NCBI GenBank assembly: GCA_019973155.2
Contig: BPQB01000004.1
Location: forward strand, 682,001 to 746,000
DNA: 64,000 nt
Source of the DNA: Phanerochaete sordida
Lineage: Eukaryota > Basidiomycota > Agaricomycetes > Polyporales > Phanerochaetaceae
Direction: 5' to 3'
Shown piece after piece: positions 1 through 11,516 of the stretch. A model generated the notes under the pieces. It was not told the DNA's origin, did not search any database, and saw only the letters and a program-made list of their open reading frames with translations. A program made the position numbers and the translations under genes. Within the stretch, counting starts at the first letter, position 1, and every line of letters begins with the position of its first letter.

Positions 1-2536
1 CATTCTCGTCATGCTCTTGTAGATCCTTCGAGATGAGATAGACGGTGGAACCCAGCTGCGCGCGTGTGGCCTTTGAGGGCCGGGTCGGGACGTAATCGTA
101 CATCCTGGACGGATCGGCGATGTCATGGCTGCGATAAGTGTGCGCAAGCCGCCCTCATCAGCGCGGGCCTGACAATTCAGCATGAGGAACTCACCACTTT
201 CCTAGGTGAGCAACCACATCTTCTTCAGTGCCCGTAACAGCACTGTATTCGCAGCGGGAACATATCCATCGCGTGCCAGTAAGGATCTTCTTCTCCTTGT
301 ACTTCCTTGATACAGCTTCGAGCGCGCTCACTTCTTTGAGCAGGTTCGGAGGCGTGAGCACCAGTTTGTTAACCTCGGCGAGAAGCGCCTCCGACCACGG
401 CATGGTGGATATTTCGCGCGAGGGGTCATCGTATTCTTGTTCATGAGTCGCATGATGCGCTGCATCTATGCAATGTTGCAACTGCAATACTGTCAGTGGA
501 TGATCAGCTGCGAGGCAATGCTGGCACGTACGGCGACGACCCAATCCATCACTTGCAGCTGGCCAGGATTATTCAGCACGGCGAGGCGCGCCTCCGCGCT
601 GTCCATGTCCTTGACAGTGGCGCGTCGGGGATCGAGGCCGCACCGCTCGACGAGACGTCGCAGCGCGTCCACCTCCGGGCGGAAGTCGCATGCCTGCCAC
701 CGGGGGAACCGCACCACCCACCTCCCGTCCTCGGGCCCCTCCGTAGAATAAGAGGCAGGAAAGCCCGCCGCGGCGATATCGTCGCCCTCAATCTGTAGCG
801 GGCCCTCGAACCTCTCACACCGAAAAGTGTGGCTCAGGAGCTGGGGGAAGCTCTCCAGCGCCTGGCATCGCGTGCAGCGGAAGAGCGCGGCGACTGCGAG
901 GTCCGAGGGGTCCGTGCTCGGGTTGAGGTCGCGCATGCGCGCGTGGACTGCATTCGCGAGGTCTCGACGCGCTTGTTCGCGCCATTGCGGCACCCACGCT
1001 CGGAGGGCCTTGTGCAGAAATTGGAAGGTATCGACGTCGACGGCGGCCTCGTTCGGGAGGAGCAGCACGTCGCGGATTTCGGGCACGCCGAGAGCAGCGT
1101 CTATGGGCGACGGCCAGTCGTGGCCTTTCCGCAGCTCTTGCTTGAGGAGCGCTGCGAGGATGTTGAGGCGGCCCACGATGGCGACGCGTCGCTCCTCCTT
1201 CAGGCGCGCCGCCCTCGCTTCCCCGATTAGCTCGATGACTCGGGGCTTGATGATCGCCCATTCTAACATGACAGAGAAGAATCAGTTTATTGCACACAGT
1301 GTACGGTATTGCGGAATCAGCATATACCATAGTCTTGTATGGGAGCGGTCCTAAGGATCACTGGGTCATACATGAGATTAAGGGGATGCGGGTTATCGCC
1401 TGTGTGTTGGTATTCTTCTCCCCAACCTTCGTCTATGAGCCTGTGTGCGACACTGCGCAAGATCAGTCGACGCGCAGGGAGCGAAAGTGACAACTTTATC
1501 CTTACGCTCGGTCTCTCGCTTGCTGCTTTTCTTCTGTAATGGTGCACCAGCGACCATACGCATTTCTCAAGTTCGGCAAGTCCTGAGCGTAGTTGTCAGG
1601 GCACGAAAAGCTGTAGCAGCAGCCGCTGAGCGCACGAACCTTACGGTCTCGGTTTCGCAGAGCCTCCTGACCCTCAAGATATCTGAGGACGCCTTCGCGG
1701 TTACCGATGGCTTGCAAGCGTTCCAGCAAGTCGACCGCGTCGCCGCGCACTACACATGTCTGCCTACAGACTGCATTTATGTCACGTAAGCCAATTGAGC
1801 ATACGGAAGAAGATAGCAACACGCACGCGAAACCACAGTCTCGTTCCAGCTGACTGTCGGCAGGAAGTTCGATAATCTCTTGGACTTGTCATCCAGCATG
1901 AGATCAGTCGCCGCCTCGTCCCAGCTTCTTATGGCATGGTCCAGTGACATGTCCACAATGAGAGTGACTGCCCTTGGTGGCTCAGGCTCCACGTAAAACG
2001 ACTCGGAAATATACAAGATCTGCACACACGTGTTGCAGAAACGAGTGGGAAAGTCGTAATCGTAGCTGTCTTCCTTTGACATGTCCTGCAGACATTTCTA
2101 GCAAAAAGGCGAAAAGACAGTTCAGCAGGCTGTTGATACGTGCTGGCGAGGTCCGGACACTGACCTGGCAGTTGTTGGAAAATAGAAGGTCAGCAAGCTG
2201 GGGTTCGTTCATGTAATCAGGCGGCGGCGGTACGTCTGCTCCGGTGTTCTCCCGTGCGCGTCGCCACATGTGGGCCGATTTGCGGGTCATGAGAAGTTTA
2301 CGCGCTGACTTGTTCGTTCGCGCGAGATGCAACAGGTCTTGAGACTCGAGATATGAAAGGACCTGCCTCAAGACGTCAGCAATTCTGTGCTAGATTTATA
2401 CCCACAATGGACACGAAGGGCTGACCTCGAACACGATGTCTAACGGCGCATTGAACAAAGGAAGGCGCAACATATTGAGGGCTACGAGGCTAGAGACCAA
2501 CGGCGGCGCAGCTGAGCTCGTCGACCTCGCTTCCAT
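1..2536 (-). CDS. F-box / zinc-finger-like protein, 3' end beyond the window
   Basis: Exons (minus): 2536-2426, 2362-2165, 2097-1827, 1770-1640, 1582-1506, 1452-1328, 1262-532, 481-195, 128-<1; all join in phase with GT-AG introns of 50-67 nt. About 686 residues lie in the window and the stop lies beyond base 1. The N-terminus holds an F-box-like stretch (LNMLRLPLFNAPLDIVFEVL, then LSYLESQDLLHLARTNKSAR), so the likely role is substrate recognition in an SCF ubiquitin ligase. It is followed by paired cysteines (CQKC, FCNTC) and, further on, CTRC and a CSRC...HLGKCH segment resembling a C2H2 finger that is completed only by the last splice. F-box proteins of this layout are expanded in Agaricomycetes. 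Start chosen at MEARSTSS; a farther upstream ATG is possible. The 1770/1582 junction rests on a 57-nt intron without a stop, so retention would also stay in frame. The family call is from remembered pattern; substrate unknown. Confidence 0.75.
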
Positions 2537-2853
2537 ATCGAGAGGGTAGTGATGAAGAGGGGATTTCCGATGTTTTGTGGATGGTGGTAGATGGTGAACG
2601 TAGAAGCTGAGAATGTTAGCGCCGTGCGGCCGCACGACAACGTCGGGCCACTGCTCCATTTGACTCGCTACATACCGTAAGCGGAAGGTAGCCACAGAGC
2701 ACGACGTGGCGAGCGAATATCTCACTTCGACGAGTGGTTAATAACAGCTGTGCACAAGAATTGCCCACGATCTACGACATTAAAACCCACGTACAGCCTA
2801 TGCCATCCTTCCACGTGCCCGTATGAGCCGCGACACACCCTGTCTGCACCTCT

Positions 2854-4604
2854 TCACGACTGCGACTTCGGTGCGAGACAAGCCTTGACCAGGGACGTAT
2901 CGGTCCAGATGCTGCCGCTCTGCGACGGGGTCTCGGAGAGGGGGTACCCGGGCGCGAAATTGCCGGCCGCCCAGCCGACGTAGCCCAAGAACACTGGACA
3001 GTATATGAGAAACTCAGGGACTTCTGCCAGCTAATGCGCGGGACGTACCATCAGAGTTTGCCTTCTGGAAAGCAATCTGCTGGCAGAGGTACGTCGCGCA
3101 CGACGCCGTGTTGCCTCCACCCGTCTCGGTGTTGAAGGCCTGCCGGCCGTGGCAGCGCAGCCACTGCGCCAGCGGAGCCCAGGCATTGTCGATGTTGTTG
3201 GTGACGCACTCTGTATTTGTTCCCCTGTGACTGGTCGTTAGCACATACTATCATGTACCTGAGTAATGCATGGTGCTCACGAGTTGTCAGAGTCGAGGTA
3301 CTTGTGAACGTCGAAGATCAGGTTCGTCACGCTGCCGTCCGGGTTGGTGACCTTGCTCAGGGCGTCGGCGGAGCCGTTGGAGACAAAAGTCTCCGCAGAG
3401 GTCCAGTTGTTCCCAGGGAGCAGGATGAGTTGCGTGGTTGCGCTGGTCACCGTCAGTCAAGATGGAAGGGCGCATCTCAGAGCGAACTGACCCAGCATTA
3501 CGAATTGCAGTGACGGCTGCCTGTACTGACTGGGCCCAGCGGACAATGTCGGGTATGTCGTGCGGCTCGTTCATCCTAGAACACGCTGAGATCCGTCATG
3601 GGGCGGACAAAGACCTTAGTTGAGCTCACACTCCAAAAATAATCTTGCTATTGCTTGCATACTTGGAGGCGATGGTGCTCCAAGTAGCAGCGAGTACATC
3701 GTCCGTCGGGCCGCCTTGGCCAATGATCTGGAAGAAATGGCGGAATAAGCCCAAGACGACGGCCGAGGTATGGTACGGCTTACCTTTCCGTTCCAGCGGG
3801 CATAGTTATGCAGATCGATAATGCATGAAGCGCCAGTGGCGAGGCACGCCTGGACAAGGTCATCGTACTCCTGCAGATTCGCGTCGTTGACGGGGCCGCC
3901 CTGGACGTTGTTCGTGAGGAACTGCCAGCCGACGGGGAGCCGGAAGACGTTAAAACCGTCGTCGCTGACGAAGTGCTGCATCTGGCCGGCGCCGTCCATG
4001 CCGTAGTACTTCGTGAGCGGCGGCCACGCGGCCGACGCCGTGCACGACCCGTCTGAGTTGCACCCGAAGTCGAAGCCCGCGATGTTCACGCCTGCGAAGC
4101 GCAGCTTGCCCGCGCTCGCCGGCGGCAAGTTCGGCGAACACGAGCCCGAGGGCTGCGAGGGTGCGCTTGAGGACACCGTCGAGGAAGTGCTGGTGGAGGT
4201 GGAGTGGCTGCTGCTGCTGCTGCTCTTTGACGTAACGCTTGTGGGGGATGAAGTTGGTGGCGGAGTAGGGCCAGTCACGGTTGCCGGGATACATTGCGAG
4301 TAGTCTGCAGTACACCCTTAGAGGCGAGCGTTCAGGGTGAGACAAATGATGCGTACAGTCGTTGAGCACGCTGCAGACGCTACCTGCAACGCAGGTAGTC
4401 GGGCCAGTCCAGCCCTGCAGATGTTTCAGCTCAGGGCTTCACGTATATGAAATATCCGTACGATACCGCCACCTATAAAGAACGGCAGTCAGCATCTGGT
4501 CCGGCCGCACGGAAATGGTACGTACACTGTTGCCACGTCTGAGCCTGTGCTCGCGCAGACACGACCCAAAGCGCGAGGGTTGTGAGAGCCAGGATCTGCT
4601 TCAT
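2854..4604 (-). CDS. Secreted GH5 (subfamily 5-like) endoglucanase with N-terminal CBM1, copy A
   Basis: Nine exons (minus): 4604-4526, 4472-4462, 4414-4357, 4304-3784, 3727-3630, 3575-3492, 3442-3281, 3224-3049, 2993-2854; 442 residues. Signal peptide residues 1-20 (MKQILALTTLALWVVSARAQ), CBM1 about 22-56 (WQQCGGIGWTGPTTC, then YSQCIP), a Ser/Thr-rich linker to about 112, then the TIM-barrel domain. Family knowledge: hydrolyses internal beta-1,4 bonds of cellulose by a retaining mechanism. The acid/base would be Glu259 (MNEPHDIPD) and the nucleophile Glu371 (NTETGGGNTASC); both are present. It lies 504 bp downstream of copy B in the same orientation, so the pair is a tandem duplication. Differences from copy B: a longer linker, one extra 49-nt intron (3443-3491), and three extra C-terminal residues (SQS). 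Looks functional. Confidence 0.93.
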
Positions 4605-4650
4605 TTTTAGCTGTCAGAGGAGACGATGCCCACTCTCAGTGTTCATGAGC

Positions 4651-4660
4651 TCTTATATCG
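4651..4660 (-). promoter_or_regulatory. TATA box of GH5 copy A
   Basis: On the minus strand this reads CGATATAAGA, 47 nt before the ATG at 4604. The spacing leaves a short 5' leader, common for highly expressed secreted enzymes in basidiomycetes. Seen by eye only; the transcription start is inferred. Confidence 0.55.
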
Positions 4661-5108
4661 TCTTCAAATTCAGGGACGAACACCCCTTGGCCATCGCTGG
4701 TCGACAGCCCACGGGCCCGAAAGGCCCTTGCCAAGCCAAGCTCGGACTGTTGCTGTAATCGACGCACACCGCGGCGACACCTAGAAACAGGCCTGCAGCG
4801 CTGCACGAAGGTCAGGTGGAGCTGGCGTCGGGCAAAAATCGACGCATCGTGACCTGCAGACAGGGCGCTTCAACTTCGCGTTAACGTCGGGACGACAGCA
4901 GGGGCGAAACATACTGACGTTGTGGTCTCGAGCCGGATCATCACAGGTAGAGTTGCTGAGGTGAGATCTGCTTCCGCATGCTGAGTTGCTGCAAGACCAG
5001 CGGACTTGGAGATAGCAGCATATATGCACGTCACAATACTAGGATACATCCCAATTGGAAAAACGCGGTAGTTTTGGTGTCCCGAGTCTCAAAAACATAG
5101 CCCTGGAA
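4661..5108. other. Intergenic between the two GH5 genes
   Basis: This stretch carries the 3' flank of copy B and the promoter of copy A. I see no coding signal; the one open frame at 4781-5029 (minus) has no family resemblance or splice partners. Confidence 0.6.
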
Positions 5109-6695
5109 TTACTTAGGAGCCAAGCAGGCGGCAACGAGCGACGTGTCGGTCCAAACGCCGTTGGTGTCGGTCGGGGTCTCGCCGAGAACGTAGGTCGGGT
5201 CGAAGTTGCCCGCAGCCCAGCCGACGTAGCCGAGGAACACTTCGAAGTATTGTCAGCCGGGCATCCTGTATGATGAAGACGCGCACCTACCGTCTGAGTT
5301 CTGCTGCACGAACGCAATCTGCTCGCAGAGGAACTGCGCGCAGGACGCAGTGTTGCCGCCGCCGGTCTCGGTGTTGAATGCCTGGCGGTTGTTTGCGCGG
5401 AGGTAGGTCGCGAGCGGGCCGAACGCGTCGTCGATGTTGTTCGTCACGCAGTCGTCGTGGGTGCCGCTGTATCTCTCGTCAACGACGCGCACAATGAAGT
5501 GGGCGCGAAAAGACCTACGAGTTGTCGGAGTCGAGGTACTTGTGGACGTCGAAGATGAGGTTCGTGAAGCTGCCGTCGGGGTTCGTAACGTTGCCGAGTG
5601 CGGCAGCTGAGCCGTTAGAGATGAAGGTGGCCGCAGAGGTGTAGTCATTGCCCGGGAGGAGGATGAGCTGCGTCGTCGCGCCAGCCTGGCGGATGGCGGT
5701 AACCGCAGCCTGCACGGAACCGGCCCAAAGGTTGATGTCGGGAATGTCATGGGGCTCGTTCATGCTGAAGTCGGGTGGATGAGCGTCACAAAGTCCGATA
5801 AGCTGATGACTTACACGCCAAAGATGATGCGGTCGTTGTCGGCATACTTGGCAGCGATGTTGCTCCAGAGCTCGGCGAAGATTTCGTTGCTCGGGCCACC
5901 CTGACCAATGATCTACGATTGGGCATAAGCAAAAGTAACATCTCCATCTCGGCAGATGATCTACCTCCTTGTTCCAGCGAGCGTAGTTGTGCACATCGAC
6001 AATGCAGCTCGCGCCGGTCGCCAAGCAGGTCTGAACGAGGGTGTCGTACTCCTGGAAGTTGTCCTCGTCGAGGGTGCCCGTGAGGACGTCGTTCGTGAGG
6101 AACTGCCAGCCAACAGGGAGGCGGAAGACGTTGAAGCCGTCGTCGTTGACGAAGTGCTGCATCTGTCCCTGGCCGTCGTGGCCGTAGTACTGCGTCAGCG
6201 GCGGCCAGGCGGCGCTCGCGGTGCACGAGCCGTCTGTGTTGCACCCGAAGTCGAAGCCGGCGATGTTCACACCTGCGAAACGCAGGGTACCGGCGCTGGC
6301 GGGCGCGGTGCTGACGGGGCCAGTGGAGCTGGTGGTCGGGCTCGACGGCGCGGTGGGTGCGGACGAGGCAACTCCCGGGATGCACTGCGAGTAGTCTGGG
6401 CGGTAACATGAGATCAGGCGCAGTAAGGAGAAACGACCTGCATACAGTCATTAATGACGCTGCAAACAGAGCCGGAGACGCAGGTCGTGGAACCAGAGAA
6501 ACCCTGGCAAAACGTGAAAACAAATCCTTGGCATTTCCTGGCATACATACGATACCGCCGCCTGATCGAGATGGTCCAAGTCAGCGATTACTTCCTCCGT
6601 TGGTCAAGCGACTTACACTGCTGCCACTCTTGTGCCTGGCCCTGTGCCAATGCGACCCAGAGGGAGAGGAGGGAAGCTGTGTACACGCTCTTCAT
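5109..6695 (-). CDS. Secreted GH5 (subfamily 5-like) endoglucanase with N-terminal CBM1, copy B
   Basis: Eight exons (minus): 6695-6617, 6561-6551, 6503-6446, 6395-5965, 5912-5815, 5764-5519, 5466-5291, 5239-5109; 409 residues. Signal peptide about 1-20 (MKSVYTASLLSLWVALAQGQ), CBM1 about 22-56 (WQQCGGIGFSGSTTC, NDYYSQCIPG), a short Ser/Thr/Pro linker, then the GH5 barrel beginning LRFAGVNIAGFDFGC. The catalytic acid/base would be Glu229 (MNEPHDIPD) and the nucleophile Glu341 (NTETGGGNTASC). Exons 1, 2, 3, 5 and the NTETGGG exon have the same lengths as in copy A (79, 11, 58, 98, 176 nt), and the single 246-nt exon 6 equals two exons of copy A (84+162). Expected product: secreted endo-beta-1,4-glucanase acting on amorphous cellulose. 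All key residues are present. Confidence 0.93.
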
Positions 6696-6760
6696 TTTGG
6701 CGTAGCACAAGAACAGCTAGTCTGAGGCTACACTCCTGCAACCTTGCCACCTTCCAGGGG

Positions 6761-6770
6761 TCTTATAGTG
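6761..6770 (-). promoter_or_regulatory. TATA-like box of GH5 copy B
   Basis: The minus strand reads CACTATAAGA, 66 nt before the ATG at 6695. Placement matches the TATA box of copy A. Confidence 0.5.
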
Positions 6771-7452
6771 AGCCGCCCTGCTTCGATGATGCAGTCGACG
6801 GCAGGCTCACTCAAGTTATTTTGGGCTCCACGGCCTCACATGAGGATCGAAGTGCGCTTCTGTAGCGATCATCGCCAAGGCCAACCGCGGCCAACAGGAG
6901 ATAGAAGCCGGCAAGACCGCCGTCGCTCCTGCAAACCGACGTCAGACCGACAAGAACCATGGAAAGCCACCTGCAATGTCCGACATACCTTTCGCAAAGC
7001 CCAACACAAGACCTCATCTGTGCAGACAAAGGGTGTCATATGGTCGAGAACAAGGCGGGTCTTGAGCAGAATATCCGAGGATATGCGGCTCATATTCGCC
7101 TCAACGTCGGCCACGGCGCAGGAAGACATGAAGCGGCCGCACAGATGTCCGCGAGCGACGTCGAACGGTTCCTGCGGATATTGCTCTTCAAATATTCGGG
7201 CAAACTAAACCAGGATTTGGGATACAATGGTGTATGGACATCGAATATTTGGGAAGACGTCGCGGTCGAGCACAGAGACGCGACGGCGACGCTGCTGCCC
7301 CGGACATCCACCAGCGGCTACAGCACGTGGCGCGCACATGGCCTCGGCCGCCCTCTGGCGCCGGGGCCTCAGACGCCGGGAGGACGCCGTCAGTCCAGGC
7401 GGCATCACTTCGCAGCCTCACCTCAACAAACGACCGAGGAGCGCACGCCGCG
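6771..7452. other. Divergent intergenic region between GH5-B and the SEH1-like gene
   Basis: About 680 bp separates two divergently transcribed genes and should hold both promoters. Open frames here (for example 6959-7498 plus) overlap the start of the WD40 gene in another frame and look non-coding. I see no repeat or RNA gene. Confidence 0.6.
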
Positions 7453-9156
7453 ATGCCGCAGACGGGGCTCATCGAGAACGCGCACAACGACCTCGTGACG
7501 GACGCCGCGTACGACTTCTACGGGCTGCGCCTCGCGACGTGCAGCCTCGACCAGCGGTGCGTGGTTCGACTTTGCGCCGCGCGCGCGCGCGCTCACTGTG
7601 CGCGGCAGCGTCAAGGTGTGGGTGCTCGACGAGCGGCAGGGCACGTGGAGCGTCGAGGACGACTGGAAGGTGCGTGTGCTGCGCCCTGGGTGTGGCGGAG
7701 GATGCTGAAGCCCGGGTGCAGGCGCACGACGCCGCAATTACGAAGATCAGCTGGGCGCACCCCGAGTTCGGCAACGTCCTCGCGTCCTCGTCGTTCGACC
7801 GCACTGTCAAGGTCTGGGAGCAGACGAGCTACTCGGATGCTGACAATGCGGCCTCTGGCTCGTCGACCGCGTCGCGCTGGGTGGAGCGTGCCGTGCTTGT
7901 GGACGCGAAGGGAACGGTCCGTGCTGTCGAGTTCGCCCCTCACCATTTTGGCCTGAAGATGGTATGTGCAACATTCTGGAGTATGACGAGACCAGAAGCT
8001 GACGCTCTGGCATCCTTCACAGGCCACAATTTCCTCTGACAACCACCTGCGCGTTTACGAGTGCTTGGAGCAGCCTTCCCTCCAGACATGGCAGCTCGCC
8101 GAAGAGGTCGACGTCCAGTCTCTCCCTTCAAGAAATCCCACTGGACACTCGATGCCGCAGACCGTCACCCTTGCTACTCCCACCCAGACGTCATCGACAC
8201 TCGATGGTGCCACAGCTACCCTCGCTGCTCATGCTTTGGCTCAGCAGCAGCAAACAAATCAGACGCAGAGCAGACCGGGACTGGGTAACCGAGAGGTGCG
8301 TGTGCATGTATTGGATCATTTGATTCTGTGAGCTGACTTCCGAAGGCTGATGGCGGGTGGTGCGTGAGCTGGTGTAAAGACAGGTATTGGGGAGAGATCC
8401 TCGCCGTGGGCTGTGGCGTGAACGGGGTTGTGAAGGTACGCACTCGGTCCTATTGCACCCATTATCTGCTCACGCTGTTCTAGGTGATTCAACTACACAG
8501 CCCGCGTCGCCCATCGACCCTTCTCGCACTCGACCCATCGCCGTCACGCGCCACTGGCGGTGAGGGTACGCCCAGAACGCCCGTTCAGCCGGACAGCGAC
8601 GGTCCTATACCATACTCCGTGACGTCTGTCGCATGGGCGCCATCTTGCGGGCGGTCGTACCACCTCATTGCGACAGGCAGCAGGGATGGCCACGTCAGAA
8701 TATGGCGCGTCAAGCCGCCGACTCCTATGGATGATGGAGACCACGAGGACGGAGATGCGGAGGGCGGGGCCTGGTCTGCGTACGTTTCCTCTCCTTTCTA
8801 ATCACACGCAACTGATGTCGATTCTAGGTCAATTGTGGGAGACTTCGATGATCACAAGTACTGTCTCTCAAGGCCTTACACGACGTGTCCCTCTGCTGAC
8901 ATGTTCCCTGTAGGTCGCCGATTGGCCGAGTTGAATGGAACATCACTGGGTCCGTATGCCATCCGTCGAATCTATTTCCTGTCCATTCATGCCCTATACC
9001 AGAACAATTCTCTCATCGTCGGGCAACGACGGACGCGTACGCCTGTGGAAGGCAACTGCAGGGAACGTGTGGCGACCCGCTGGCCACATCAGCGTCGAGC
9101 AGGCCGAGGAGCAGCAGAACGACGTGGAGATGGACGATAACGCCGTGCAAGAGTAA
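7453..9156 (+). CDS. SEH1: SEH1-like WD40 nucleoporin / SEA-complex subunit
   Basis: Nine exons: 7453-7556, 7609-7669, 7722-7961, 8023-8295, 8346-8435, 8484-8779, 8828-8857, 8914-8949, 9003-9156; 427 residues, somewhat longer than yeast Seh1. The start MPQTGLIENAHNDLVTDAAY matches the family opening of a histidine followed by (D/N)(L/M)(I/V)TD and FYG.RLATCS. WD-type blade ends are visible: VKVWVLDE, FDRTVKVWE, HLRVYECLE, HVRIWRVK, and a last blade RVEWNITG / NDGRVRLWKAT. Family role: beta-propeller shared by the Nup84 (Y) complex of the nuclear pore and the SEA/GATOR2 complex that signals amino-acid state to TORC1. A low-complexity Gln/Thr insert (about residues 190-225) precedes a Gly-rich blade. 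The final blade is split over two tiny exons of 30 and 36 nt, recognised by RVEWNITG. Confident assignment. Confidence 0.9.
7578..7592. repeat. Alternating CG tract in intron 1 of the SEH1-like gene
   Basis: A 15-base run of perfectly alternating C and G lies inside the 52-nt first intron (7557-7608). Such tracts can slip during replication and can adopt Z-DNA; no function is claimed. Confidence 0.6.
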
Positions 9157-9733
9157 CATACTTTCATCTGCTAATGGAACTGCTTGCTGCCAAGTCTCAC
9201 GAGTGTACTCGCCCAGTCCCTCCGCCTGTTCTTTGGCTGTACCCCCCGTGACGAAGATAGCGTTCCACGTGTGCCTGGTGCCTGCATGTCGCTGCCTCGA
9301 GTTGCAAGCGGAGGCGTGAGTTCACGGCTCGAGGCGACGGACGTGCGAGCTGTCCGAGGCCGTGTGATCACAGGACGGTAGGGTCGCCGGGCGCCTAGCT
9401 GCCGCTTCCTTCACATTTAGCGGGTTGATGGCAGGATTTGCTGTGACGACGACGTCGCCTTGAGTCGGACGAGCGCATCCACAGCCGGCCTGTGTCCCCA
9501 GCAAACAGAGCCTCTCACCCTCGCGTCCTCCTCGTGCCCCCGCCCCAGCCCACGGCTCAGCACCACCCTTGCCGCCGCCGTCCGACCGGGGCAACCTTAT
9601 CGGGCTCCCCGTGCACACCGGCTTCCTATATCTCCTTGACATGAGCCCCCTGCGATAACCCACGGCACAATCTCGCGCAGCCCTCCCTTCCCCCCTCCCC
9701 CTGCACCTGCGGGTACGCACTGCAACCCCTGCG
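9157..9733. other. Intergenic, promoter side of the seven-TM gene
   Basis: A C-rich pyrimidine tract (about 9535-9735) lies directly upstream of the next gene, typical of basidiomycete core promoters without a clear TATA. The open frame on the minus strand (9322-10029) overlaps coding exons and looks like a shadow. Confidence 0.55.
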
Positions 9734-11205
9734 ATGTCCAACGGCGGCACACACTGCCCGACCCAGTTCGACTTTGGCGTGCGGCTCGGGCTCACCTTCG
9801 TCGTCCAGACGGCGTGCCTGTCCGCCGTCGCAAGCGCAGCGCTCCTCTCATACATCGGCGTGCGTCCCCTTTTCCCCCTTTCCCCAGCTCTCACTGCATC
9901 GTGTGCTGACTCGTGTGCACAGTACAGCGCGGCCAAGGTCCGGCGGAACGCCGCCAGGAAGTGGACCGTCACGACCCACGTGCACTGGTACTTCCTCAGC
10001 CTCCTCGTGTCCGAGTTGATACAGGCCATAGGTCCGTCCCCGCTGAACCATCACTGATCTGCCCCGGACTGACCGCCTGCATCAGGGGGAATCATTAACG
10101 TGCGGTGGATCGCGGACGCGGTAAGTTCCCGCTGCACCCTGGTCCACGCTGGAGACTGACTTGTCGCTATGTTAGACGGTCACGCAGGGAAGTGTGTGTA
10201 CGGCTCAGGGTACGTAACACCTGTCTATATATCGTTTTCATAGGTTCTGACATGTCCCCGCGCTCTTAGGCGTCCTCAAGCAATTTGGCGATGTCGGAGT
10301 CGCGCTAGCGTACGTCGACCGCCAACTGCCCACGGTCATGAACCTTACCTTGTTTTGTAGATCACTAGCAATTGCGACACACACTTTCTTCACCCTGGTC
10401 TTCCGCTGGAGACCAAATCCCTCAAGCAAGCTCCCCCTCCTCATAGTTACGTCCATATGGATCGCTCTCGCCCTTATCATTGGAATCAGTTTTGCGACAC
10501 ACCAACACAAGATTTACTATGGCGACACCCAATATTGTGCGTGTCTCCTCGTATATGCTGTGTCCTTGTCTCACCATCTGTTGTGCCACGATAGGGTGCT
10601 GGATCACCTCCGACTATCCAGTACAGCGCATAGTGCTGGAATACCTATGGATGTGGATAACAGCCTTCGCCAACATCGCCCTCTACATCCCTATGGCTCT
10701 TTGCATCATTTACGACGCTACCGTTGCCGTAAACGGCTGGCATATTCGCATAGTGAAGAACCCCAAGTCATATCGAGATGACCGCCGACCAGAAGTGAAG
10801 CTTGCTATCAAAATGCTAGTATATCCAGCAATCTACACTATCACAGTACATCCGCCCCTTCGATATTTTCTACACATTGCTTACCTCTGATAGGTGCTCC
10901 CAATCGCTATCTGCAGATGGCTGGGCTTCGACTCGCGTGGCTGCAGTCGAGTGCCCTGGGCGGCGACAGTCTTTGCGGACCTCGTCTTCGCCTCGTCGGG
11001 CTTCTTCAACGTCCTCCTCTACACCATCACCCGTCCAAACCTCCGTCCACACCGGATGATTCCTGAACGCTCGTCGCTCATGGTTACCCCGCACTCAGAT
11101 CCCGGGACTGCCGGCTCCACACTGTCGAAGCGCGAGGGCAGCGAGGCATCAAGAATGAGCGACCTTGGCCCCCGTGTCCCTCCGCCGGAGCCGGGGAGAC
11201 CATGA
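9734..11205 (+). CDS. Seven-transmembrane G-protein-coupled receptor-like protein (Git3 / cAMP-receptor type)
   Basis: Eight exons: 9734-9859, 9923-10031, 10086-10120, 10176-10209, 10270-10309, 10361-10536, 10595-10845, 10894-11205; 360 residues, all junctions in phase. Seven hydrophobic segments can be counted: about 14-42, 54-80, 92-125, 138-162, 180-210, 245-275 and 282-305. The loop after TM1 is basic (AAKVRRNAARKW) and the C-tail is polar and Ser/Thr-rich (about 310-360), as in receptors that are phosphorylated. The order and the TM7 ending FFNVLLYTITRP suit the fungal Git3/cAR-like class (nutrient or carbohydrate sensing). The ligand cannot be read from sequence. Alternative: another class of fungal 7-TM protein. 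No link to its neighbours is visible beyond its nearness to cellulases. Confidence 0.82.
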
Positions 11206-11516
11206 CACATGATGCGTGTGCACGATGTATACTGAGTAAGCGTGGCCTCTTGTGCGTCTGTGACGGTGCTGAACTCTCTGGCCCTCCAGTCTACCGACAT
11301 CTCACGGCGGCCGCGAAGTCGCCACATCTGTACACATACCCCCCGTTTCTGCGCATATACCCATAGCAAACGACATACAATGTACATTTCATGTCTACAT
11401 ATACCACCCGACCCTTATGGCATCATCTAATCACACGCCGCGCGTTCCACCTCACCCCTCGACCGACCTTCGACGCGTCAGCTCCAACCATCAACCAGCA
11501 GGACACCCCAGCGCAC
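11206..11516. other. Convergent intergenic stretch
   Basis: The 3' flanks of the receptor gene (plus) and the small minus-strand ORF meet here. I see nothing else. A possible 3' intron of the minus gene would begin at its stop region (GGGTGAGTGC). Confidence 0.5.

Noticed and set aside
1..1269. Separate zinc-finger gene distinct from an F-box gene at 1502-2536
   Set aside because: The two parts join in phase through exons 1452-1328 and 1262-532, and the combined order fits one F-box protein family.
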